39,339 bases of DNA. It comes from an uncultured Mycoplasmatota bacterium (GTDB lineage Bacteria > Bacillota_I > Bacilli_A > RF39 > UBA660). The notes beneath the pieces are model-generated. The model did no database searches. It was given only the letters and a program-made list of their open reading frames with translations, and had not been told where the DNA came from. The stretch's first letter is position 1, and the number at the start of each line of letters is the position of its first letter. A program made the translations under genes and the position numbers. Shown here in pieces: positions 25,371 to 33,222 of the stretch. Location of the stretch: NCBI GenBank assembly GCA_900551525.1, contig URWD01000008.1, forward strand, positions 1 through 39,339. Direction: 5' to 3'.

Positions 25371-28300
25371 TTATGCCACCTCTCTTTCTTTTTCTAAATC
25401 TTGTTTTGAAATTAATTCTTTGTTAGAAAAATAAGAATTTAAAAAGTTTATAGTATCCTCCTTAGTTCTAAATACACCTTTTTGAACTAATTCATGTTTA
25501 TATGGGGCAACACTAACACCTACTGGTTGATATATATAATTATCATTTAATTTAACTTGTATAACTTGTTCAAAACATTCATAAGTTGATTCAATAGTAG
25601 TATAAATAAATTCTAATTTATCACTATTAGAATAAAATGTTTTACTACTATTCCCATTTAACAGTAAATTAAAATCTACATTGTTTTTTTGAATTGGAAT
25701 TATTCTTTCTTTTTGGTTTAATCCATTTTTAATTTCTTCATAAGGATAATTACCGATATATTTACCATTATTAGAATAGAAAGATAATTTTTCATTTTTA
25801 GTAAATTCTAAAACAATGTTTTCATCTTCTTGAATACACTTAAAGACACTAACATCAATATATCCAGATACATCATCTAAAATTATAGGAATTTTAATAA
25901 AATTATTTTTAATTTCACAATCACTTTTTAACACTTTTATTTTTTCAATATTCTTTTTAAGCGAAGCAGGATAAAATATCTTTAAGTATTTTTCTATTTC
26001 GCCAAAGGATAATTTTTTTTGAAATTTTTTATCTTTTCCGTTAAAAGAATACAAAGATATATCTGTTCCTTTTAAGAAATTCTTTCTAGGATGAATTATT
26101 AAATAATCACTATCCAAATTCCATTTACATATTTTTTTAGATGCAAAAAGCAATATATTTGGATCATCTACTTTGATATAGAATCCGTTATCCGTTTCTT
26201 CATATATTCTTGACTTATAGACTTTACTAACTGGATCTTTTATTGGTTCATAGTTTCCTTTAAAATCAGCCTTAATTATTTTAGATTTTTCTTTTAGTGA
26301 ATTGGTTTCACTTGACTTAGTTTTATCTTCCCAATAGTGTTTTAATTCAAGACTTGATTTTTCACATTTAAAGTTACCATCTTTATCATAAATTTTATAC
26401 ATACCATTACTCTCTAATTTAGTAAATAACATTTCATTATTATAGGACCAATTACATTTGCTTTTATCAATATAAAAATAATCTTTTCCTTCAGTATTTG
26501 GTATCCTTACAAAATAAGATTTTTCAGTTTCTAGGTCTTTTACTAGAAGAACTTTATTTATAGAAAATATATAATCTTGTTCAAGATTTTTTTTACTTTT
26601 ATCTTGCTCTTTTATAATATTTTCTTTATTTATATTCAATAAACTATCTAAGTTGTTATATAGAAGTATTGTTTTAAAATTACCAGTTTTGCCTTTAAAC
26701 TCTGAACTTATAAAATCTTTTTCTGTATTTTGAAATAAATTACCAAATTTAAAAAAATCCATTTTTTTAGGATTTAAGAACATTCTGTTTTGAATATTTT
26801 CTTTTAACATTTTTACAGTATTATTATCAAAATTTAAAATACCATCTAAATCGCTAACATCATTAATAATATAAAGTTCTTCTACTTCTTCTAAAGCTAA
26901 TCTTTCATTATCATTAAAACTATTATCAAATTGACTAATAATTTTTTGCTTTTGTTCAAAAGAAAGATTAACAGTAGCACTTCCATTGATATTTTTTATA
27001 TATGTTTTATCAAATATATCTTCATATTGAAAACTATGAAGTGTTTTATATTCTGAATATTTTGTATCAAGTGCTAGTACATCTTCAAGAAGTAGTTTTG
27101 AATTAATACTTGTTTTATTATTATCAAGGTATCTTACATCATAAGCATTAAATATTTCTACTGCCATTTTATTGATGTAATCTTTATTTAATTCACAAAA
27201 TGAAATCAAAGTTTTATCATTAGAAACATTTATATAATCGTCTATACTTTTAATAATTAAATTATTAATTGCAAGAGTATTTATTGTAGATAAAGGATCT
27301 ACTTTTTTAATAGATTCTGGTTCTATTATTTCATTTATTTTATCTTTATCAAAATTAGCGTTATTCTCCAAGTATTCAATAAATTTTGCTCTATCTAATG
27401 TATTAGAAATAATTTTTTCTTGCATAAGTTTATTAAATACTCTTGAAATATTTTCTATACTAAAATCTTTATTGTTAAAATATTTCTTATCCATTAAGAA
27501 AGTAAAACCAGATACCTTTGCTGAATAAACAGATTCTCTAGTTATATTTGTTTCAGATAATTCACCTAGGTCTTTATAATTTCCAAGTTTTGATATATCT
27601 AATACACTAACATCAAAATTATTACTTAACAATTCTGGTATCTTATTTAACATTGCATTTAATCCTGCATCATCATTATCAAGTGCAAGAATGATTGATG
27701 AATTATTTTGCTTTAGAAGTTTTTGATGTTCTTCTGTAAGAGCAGTTCCCATTAAAGCAACTACATTATCTATTCCTAACTTTTTTGCTCCCATAACATC
27801 CATATATCCTTCAACCAAAAATATTTCATCATTATAAGATAGGTTTTTAGCATTTGAATAATTATACAATAATTCTTTTTTATGAAATATTGATGTTTCT
27901 GCTGTATGAAGATATTTAGGTTTTTCGTCTTTTATAGTTCTTCCAGAAAAGGTTACAATATTCCCTTTTTCATCTTTTATTGGGAACATTATTCTATCAT
28001 AAAATACTTCACTTCCATCACTTTTTAAGAATCCAAGTTGTTTTAAAAGATTTTTACTAATTTTAGAATCTGGACTATCCTTTACATTAAGTAATTGACC
28101 TTTTACACAAAAACCCAAATTCATTTCTTTTATATCTTCATCAGTTAATCCTCTATTATGCAAATAATCAAGTGCTTCTTTATAATTTGAATGAAATAAA
28201 TTATAACTAAATAATTTACTTAAATATTCATTTGCATCCAACATTTCTTTTTCTTCTGTGTTATATATCCTAGCATTAGTTTTATATTGATAATCTAGTT

Positions 28301-28607
28301 TTTTGTTTTTTAATTTTGATACATCAATATTTAGATTAAACTTATCTACTAATTTTATGATTGCTTCATTTACTGATATATTACTATGATTTATTTCTTT
28401 CTCATATTTTTGTACAAATGTAATTGGATTTCCTCCAACACCACAAGCAAAACATTTTGCAATATTTTTCTTTTCATTTATCATCATACTAGGATTACTA
28501 TCATTATGAAAGACACATTTTGCTTTTCCACGACTTATATCAATTCCATACATTTCAAGTACATCTTTAATACTTACTTGTTTTAGAACTTCATTATAAA
28601 AGTCTAT
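25371..28607 (-). CDS. DnaG-like primase with probable AUA start and long C-terminal region
   Basis: The protein is about 1078 aa. It has the CHC2 zinc finger (C-x2-H, then C-x2-C in CVFH...CFAC), the RNA polymerase-like core (DRIMFPIKDEKGNIVTFSGRT) and a TOPRIM domain with VEGYMD and ALDNDDAG. It would prime complementary-strand synthesis after transfer. The first ATG (28553) has no ribosome binding site and would omit the helix that normally precedes the zinc finger. Upstream, a strong AGGAGG (28621-28616) is followed 8 bases later by ATA (28607) in frame, giving IDFYNEVLKQVSIKDVLEMYG, which fits the usual primase N-terminus. Residues beyond about 450 (some 600 aa) are not recognised and include repeated beta-rich segments. 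Confidence 0.85.
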   Translation of the reverse strand: MDFYNEVLKQVSIKDVLEMYGIDISRGKAKCVFHNDSNPSMMINEKKNIAKCFACGVGGNPITFVQKYEKEINHSNISVNEAIIKLVDKFNLNIDVSKLKNKKLDYQYKTNARIYNTEEKEMLDANEYLSKLFSYNLFHSNYKEALDYLHNRGLTDEDIKEMNLGFCVKGQLLNVKDSPDSKISKNLLKQLGFLKSDGSEVFYDRIMFPIKDEKGNIVTFSGRTIKDEKPKYLHTAETSIFHKKELLYNYSNAKNLSYNDEIFLVEGYMDVMGAKKLGIDNVVALMGTALTEEHQKLLKQNNSSIILALDNDDAGLNAMLNKIPELLSNNFDVSVLDISKLGNYKDLGELSETNITRESVYSAKVSGFTFLMDKKYFNNKDFSIENISRVFNKLMQEKIISNTLDRAKFIEYLENNANFDKDKINEIIEPESIKKVDPLSTINTLAINNLIIKSIDDYINVSNDKTLISFCELNKDYINKMAVEIFNAYDVRYLDNNKTSINSKLLLEDVLALDTKYSEYKTLHSFQYEDIFDKTYIKNINGSATVNLSFEQKQKIISQFDNSFNDNERLALEEVEELYIINDVSDLDGILNFDNNTVKMLKENIQNRMFLNPKKMDFFKFGNLFQNTEKDFISSEFKGKTGNFKTILLYNNLDSLLNINKENIIKEQDKSKKNLEQDYIFSINKVLLVKDLETEKSYFVRIPNTEGKDYFYIDKSKCNWSYNNEMLFTKLESNGMYKIYDKDGNFKCEKSSLELKHYWEDKTKSSETNSLKEKSKIIKADFKGNYEPIKDPVSKVYKSRIYEETDNGFYIKVDDPNILLFASKKICKWNLDSDYLIIHPRKNFLKGTDISLYSFNGKDKKFQKKLSFGEIEKYLKIFYPASLKKNIEKIKVLKSDCEIKNNFIKIPIILDDVSGYIDVSVFKCIQEDENIVLEFTKNEKLSFYSNNGKYIGNYPYEEIKNGLNQKERIIPIQKNNVDFNLLLNGNSSKTFYSNSDKLEFIYTTIESTYECFEQVIQVKLNDNYIYQPVGVSVAPYKHELVQKGVFRTKEDTINFLNSYFSNKELISKQDLEKEREVA

Positions 28608-28619
28608 GATGTTCGCCTC

Positions 28620-29492
28620 CTATCTTTCCATTTCAATTTCATAATTATTTGTAATATCTTTGTCTTTCATAATTTCTACTTCATATTTACTCTTGTATAA
28701 CATATCTGAAGCTAATGTCATTAATTTTTTTTTAATAGTATCAACTGTATTAACAATAAACCTTATTGGTGTATCATCTTCTTTATCTCTTAATTCAATA
28801 TATTTTTCTATATTACTATCAGGATCATAGTTAATACTATATCTTATTAAACTATAAATAATTGTTTGAACATCTCCAGATATTTCTACATCAAAATAAA
28901 ATTTATTAACTTCATCTAAATTAGTTTGTAATTGCCATCTATCTTTAGATTGCACATTAACATTCCATCCACAATCCTTAATAATAGACTTTAACTTATT
29001 TAAAGATAAAAGATTCAAGTTAATTGAATCTCTTTCTTTAAAGTATTTGCCAATTTTTAATTCTTTGAATATTCTGTCAACATCTGAAAATCTTGATGCA
29101 CAAGAACAATGTTTCAAAAATTCTTGTTCTAATCTTTGTATATCATTATTGTAATAACTAATATAACCAGCTTTATTGTAATGAGCAATATCATCACAGG
29201 CATACATGAAAAAATCATATAATAGATTCGTCATATTTGATAAATTGCCACTCTTTTGTAATTGCCTATAATCTTTTACAACCTTATTAAATGAATATAC
29301 TGAATTACCTGAATATAGTATATTTGATTTTAATTTGTTTTTATCAATACATTCTTGAATTAACAATCTATCGTTAGTTTCAATACCTGTTAAATTTAAT
29401 TTATTTAAAATTTCTGCTTCTTGTTTTATAATAGCTAGTTTTCCAGATAATCTAATAGTTTCATTCTTTACAGTTAAAGTCAGAGTTTCCAT
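28620..29492 (-). CDS. unknown 290-aa protein with acidic-type tail
   Basis: This protein is not recognised. The first 20 residues form a beta strand pair (METLTLTVKNETIRLSGKL), followed by helical regions and a Cys cluster (KHCSCASRF). The tail is NNYEIEMER. The start at ATG 29492 is supported by GGATGGAGG; a longer GTG start (29531) lies inside the small gene upstream and has no site. The TAG stop is followed directly by the primase's AGGAGG. It lies far from the main tail-protein block but shares the ending. Confidence 0.75.
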   Translation of the reverse strand: METLTLTVKNETIRLSGKLAIIKQEAEILNKLNLTGIETNDRLLIQECIDKNKLKSNILYSGNSVYSFNKVVKDYRQLQKSGNLSNMTNLLYDFFMYACDDIAHYNKAGYISYYNNDIQRLEQEFLKHCSCASRFSDVDRIFKELKIGKYFKERDSINLNLLSLNKLKSIIKDCGWNVNVQSKDRWQLQTNLDEVNKFYFDVEISGDVQTIIYSLIRYSINYDPDSNIEKYIELRDKEDDTPIRFIVNTVDTIKKKLMTLASDMLYKSKYEVEIMKDKDITNNYEIEMER

Positions 29493-29592
29493 ACTCATCC
29501 TCCATCCTAGAACATTCACTTGATATAACACAAGCCGAATATAAAAATAATAATATTAAAATTATCATAATAATACTTATAATTATTAACAT
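29461..29592 (-). CDS. 43-aa membrane or lipoprotein-like microprotein
   Basis: This short gene is easily missed. AGAAAGGAG precedes ATG 29592. The product begins with a hydrophobic run of about 20 residues rich in Ile and Leu, ending LYSAC, then a short Cys-containing tail (ISSECSRMEDEYGNSDFNCKE). YSAC resembles a lipobox, so it could be a small lipoprotein, or simply a single-pass membrane peptide. It overlaps the start of the next gene by 32 bases, which suggests coupling. The strong ribosome binding site and the close fit between the surface-protein gene and the next gene support it as real. Confidence 0.65.
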   Translation of the reverse strand: MLIIISIIMIILILLFLYSACVISSECSRMEDEYGNSDFNCKE

Positions 29593-29636
29593 TACTCTCC
29601 TTTCTAGTTTTATTACTTTTAATCAAATTATAAGTC

Positions 29637-29664
29637 AAAGAAGGATCAAAACTAATCCTTCTTT
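29637..29664. terminator. 10-bp perfect inverted repeat around the surface-protein stop codon
   Basis: The arms AAAGAAGGAT (29637-29646) and ATCCTTCTTT (29655-29664) flank an 8-base loop containing the TAG of the surface-protein gene. Followed by a good T-run only on the plus strand, it may act as a partial attenuator between the abundant surface protein and the downstream transfer genes. Confidence 0.45.
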
Positions 29665-32600
29665 TTCTTATTTTTAGATTTTTTTGTTTCATAAACTAAT
29701 AAACTTATTACAGATAATAAAGACGCACTGCAAACCACTATATAGATTGTAGGATTATCATTAAAGTCAGTTTGAATTACTGGAAGTAAACTATCTTGAT
29801 AAATAATACTATAAGTTAAGTCTTGATCTGTTTCTACTAAATTATCATTAACAAATAATCCTTCAGCATCAAATTTCACTTTAACTACTTCACTTGATAT
29901 AGCATAACCTTGAGGAGCAGTTTTTTCCTTGATATACCAAGTTCCATAATGAATTGGTATTAATGCTGTACCATTCTCTATATTAGCACTATAATTTTTT
30001 ACTACTTCTTTGCATTCATAATCCTTACATAAATCAAAAGTGAAATCCTTACTAATTATATTTTGCATAGTTAAACTATCAACTTTATTTATTAAAATAT
30101 AATTCTTAATTGCTTCATTATAAATAGTTATATCATTTTTAACAGCAGTAACATCACTTCCTTGATATTTAGAATTAATAGATGTTTCAGTATCATTTTC
30201 ATAATAACCATCTAATGTTTTTATTTCTTTTATTTCAAAGTAAATGTCATCATCATAAGAAAGTGGTAAATCTGAATTAAATTTTACTTTACCATCTTTG
30301 TTTGACATAGCTGTTTCAATTAATGTTCCTGCTTTTACTAATACGCTTTCTCTTCTATTTTCACTTTTTAATGAACGAAGTTCAAGTCTAGGTATATATG
30401 GGCGAATTATATCTTTTTTAGCATATAAGCCAAAAATAACACCTTCTAATGGTGTTTTATTATCTTTATCCAATTTAGTTATATCTGTTTCTATTTTTTG
30501 TCTTTGATTATTTATAGATATACTCTTAAATACTACTTCTTCATTGTTATTTTCACTCGTAAGTTCTACAGTATATCTTGTTTTATCTATTGTCATACCT
30601 TTTGGGACTTCTACTTCATAAACTACATATTTTCCAAGTGGTAAATATGCTGATTCTGAATAACCATATTCTGTTTCAAGTACATCAACTATAGTACCTT
30701 TTGAATAAATAATTTCTCCAGTATCAGGTCTTTTAATATCTTCGGCTGCTTCAATATTTGCCTTCATACCAGATAATGGTTTATTTTCATAAATAAACTT
30801 TATATTGCCAGAATCATCTTTAATAGCATCTACTAATACTTCACCTGTTTTTTCAATACCAATAATACCCTTAATAGACTTATCATACATTGTTATTATT
30901 GTATAAGTATTACCATCATTATCAGTTTCTAGGATATTAGTATTATTAATTGAAAATTCAACACCATCCTCATTAATTAGATATGAATTTGGTTGTTTAA
31001 TTTCTTCAAGTTTATATTTACCTGCTTTTATTTCTTCTGGAAGTAGAATAGTTCCATCTTTACTTGTTGTAAATTCTTCTGTTAATTTGCCATCTATTTT
31101 TTGTTTTAAATACTCATTAGTTTCTAAGTTTTTGATTTTAAATGTTGTTGATGATGCTGAAATAATTCTTTCTGTACCAGCATCTTTTTTAACTAATTTT
31201 AGATGTGTTCTAAAAACAGAATTACTTACTACATAATTTTTTGTTTCTTGATTTTCTTTCTTTACAACAAACTCCCAACTATCTTTTAAATAATTAGTAT
31301 TTATATCTCCACCAATTTGTTTAATTACAAATGTTCCATAACTTAATTGTTTTGATGTTGCTTCACCATTCTTTGATGTAATTATGTGATCATATTCTGT
31401 ATTAGTGTATTCGTCTTTATGTTTATATGCTTCTTCTACACTGCCATATTTTTCAACATACTTTTTAGCAACAACAATAAATTCTGCACCTTCTTCAGGT
31501 TTTGTAATTTCACTTTTATCACCAGATATAATTACTTTATTTATTTTAAAATTACCTGTAATTATTTCTTCTTTAACAACTGATTTTGAAGTTACAATAT
31601 TAGTGGATGAATTAGGTGTTATTGAAAAATCTTCTTCTTTAGGATTTAATTTATATCCATCTGATGGAGTTAATTCCTTCCAATAATAATCACCTAAATA
31701 TAAATCACTAACTTCTGCTTCACCATTAACAGTTCTAACTCTTGCTATTTCTTGACCTGCATTATAAATAATATTACCATCAGCAGGATCTAAAATATTA
31801 TTTCTAGCATATAATCCATATAAAGCATCATCTAATGTTGCTTCATTTTGAGCAATAGTAGTATCTTTATCTACCTTCTTTAATTTAGCAATACCTTTTG
31901 TTCTAAGATTAGTCATACTTAAAGAAATACTTCCACTACCTGTTTGAGAATCACTGATAGTATTATTATTTGGATCTAACCAATACTTTTCATTAGATTT
32001 TACTTCAACTATTTTAAAATCATGCTTTTGAGATGCCTTTTCAATAGCTTTTTGTTGTGCTTCTACATCTGCACTTGCTCTTGCTTCAGCTTCACTTTTA
32101 AAAATTCCATCTTCAATCTTAGCTTTGTCTTCAGCATCTAATTGATCATAGTTTTTTACATATTTTTTAGGAGATGATTCAACTTCAAATGTTACATTAG
32201 AAGTTGCTTTGGCATAACCTGTTTCATCAGTTACAGCTGTTGCAAATTTAACACCATCACGATAAAATTCAACTTCTACACCTTTAATTGGCTTATCTGT
32301 TTCTTTATCACTCTTATAAAAAGAAACATCAACACTTTCAGTTGATGATTTTTTTGATGTTAAACTATCATACTCGGCTTCTACTTTAACAAGTCTAAAT
32401 ACATGAATATAATCATTACCATTTACTCTTATAGATGTACCTCTTGTTGCAATCCCTTGAGCCATTATTGCATCTCCTACACCATACTTTTCTCCATTTG
32501 CACCAAACATTGAAATATTACCGTTGTACACATGAATTAAAGCAACATGACCTGAACCAGTATAGTTTGCTTTATCTTCTGGTCGTTGTATAACTAAGTC

Positions 32601-33002
32601 TCCATTTTTGAATAATGAAGCATTAGATTTAACATCTTTTATATAACCACTCCATATATGTACAGCATCCTCAGGGTGTTTCATTGCATTATTATACATT
32701 GCTGCTGGGGCATATCTTGCTCCTGTTCCTTCGGGCTGAGGATTGTCAATATCATACGGATGCGTTCCAACTATACTTGTACCAATTCCTAATTTATTTA
32801 AAGTTCTTGTAACCAATCCTGTACAAGTACCAACCTCATAATAACCCCAATCACTATAAGTTTGTGCTACTTCAATTATCTTATCTCCTGATACATTTGA
32901 TAACGCACTTACTTTTTGAACAAACGGAGTTATTGGGAAAGACGACATAAAAATTCCTACTATCATCACGACATTTAACAACTTTTTAAATATTTTTTTC
33001 AA
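29652..33002 (-). CDS. amidase-SpaA/Cna_B-repeat surface adhesin
   Basis: This is a 1116-aa secreted protein. A signal peptide (about 1-35, ending VSALS) precedes an NlpC/P60 or CHAP-like amidase domain (about 40-190) with Cys60 in GTCTGLV and His151 in GSGHVALIHVY. About six SpaA/Cna_B-type domains follow, each with an E-box-like ending such as WKELTPSDGY, LEEIKQPNSY, YEVEVPKGM and IKEKTAPQGY; these folds often form internal Lys-Asn isopeptide bonds. The C-terminus has a hydrophobic helix and a KKSKNKKKKD tail, as in sortase substrates, but no clear LPXTG; LLPVIQTD is the nearest stretch. The start is TTG 33002, after AAAGGAG. It probably mediates mating contact and local wall opening. Confidence 0.88.
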   Translation of the reverse strand: MKKIFKKLLNVVMIVGIFMSSFPITPFVQKVSALSNVSGDKIIEVAQTYSDWGYYEVGTCTGLVTRTLNKLGIGTSIVGTHPYDIDNPQPEGTGARYAPAAMYNNAMKHPEDAVHIWSGYIKDVKSNASLFKNGDLVIQRPEDKANYTGSGHVALIHVYNGNISMFGANGEKYGVGDAIMAQGIATRGTSIRVNGNDYIHVFRLVKVEAEYDSLTSKKSSTESVDVSFYKSDKETDKPIKGVEVEFYRDGVKFATAVTDETGYAKATSNVTFEVESSPKKYVKNYDQLDAEDKAKIEDGIFKSEAEARASADVEAQQKAIEKASQKHDFKIVEVKSNEKYWLDPNNNTISDSQTGSGSISLSMTNLRTKGIAKLKKVDKDTTIAQNEATLDDALYGLYARNNILDPADGNIIYNAGQEIARVRTVNGEAEVSDLYLGDYYWKELTPSDGYKLNPKEEDFSITPNSSTNIVTSKSVVKEEIITGNFKINKVIISGDKSEITKPEEGAEFIVVAKKYVEKYGSVEEAYKHKDEYTNTEYDHIITSKNGEATSKQLSYGTFVIKQIGGDINTNYLKDSWEFVVKKENQETKNYVVSNSVFRTHLKLVKKDAGTERIISASSTTFKIKNLETNEYLKQKIDGKLTEEFTTSKDGTILLPEEIKAGKYKLEEIKQPNSYLINEDGVEFSINNTNILETDNDGNTYTIITMYDKSIKGIIGIEKTGEVLVDAIKDDSGNIKFIYENKPLSGMKANIEAAEDIKRPDTGEIIYSKGTIVDVLETEYGYSESAYLPLGKYVVYEVEVPKGMTIDKTRYTVELTSENNNEEVVFKSISINNQRQKIETDITKLDKDNKTPLEGVIFGLYAKKDIIRPYIPRLELRSLKSENRRESVLVKAGTLIETAMSNKDGKVKFNSDLPLSYDDDIYFEIKEIKTLDGYYENDTETSINSKYQGSDVTAVKNDITIYNEAIKNYILINKVDSLTMQNIISKDFTFDLCKDYECKEVVKNYSANIENGTALIPIHYGTWYIKEKTAPQGYAISSEVVKVKFDAEGLFVNDNLVETDQDLTYSIIYQDSLLPVIQTDFNDNPTIYIVVCSASLLSVISLLVYETKKSKNKKKKD

Positions 33003-33093
33003 AATTATTCTCCTTTCGACATAAGTTGTACAACCGTAAAACACTAAAAATTTTTATATCACTCTCCTTTCAATAAAAAAGAAAAATTGCATG

Positions 33094-33123
33094 AAAAAAA
33101 GAGATAAATAAATATCTCTTTCA
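33094..33123 (-). terminator. intrinsic terminator in the leader of the surface-protein operon
   Basis: On the minus strand AAGAGATA, a 6-base loop and TATCTCTT are followed by TTTTT. It lies between the promoter (33150-33178) and the first gene, so it would act as an attenuator rather than end a gene. It could alternatively terminate a transcript from further right. Confidence 0.6.
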
Positions 33124-33149
33124 CTTTCTTACAACTTTTCTATATTACC

Positions 33150-33178
33150 ATAATAACACATTTTAAAATGCAAGTAAA
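33150..33178 (-). promoter_or_regulatory. probable main promoter of the element, with possible operator
   Basis: On the minus strand TTTACT (33178-33173) and an extended -10, TG-T-TATTAT (33155-33150), are separated by 17 bases. The spacer contains a perfect 12-bp palindrome, CATTTTAAAATG (33159-33170). Three TGCAA repeats (33169, 33180, 33195) overlap and precede the -35. This arrangement suits repressor control. Confidence 0.6.
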
Positions 33179-33222
33179 GTGCAAAATGAAAATTTGCAAA
33201 GAAAATTCATAAATATAAATTA

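Noticed and set aside
28605..28640. TAG readthrough joining the 28620 protein to the primase, since both are in the same frame
   Set aside because: A strong AGGAGG follows the stop directly and the tail-like ending EIEMER marks a natural C-terminus; reinitiation is simpler.
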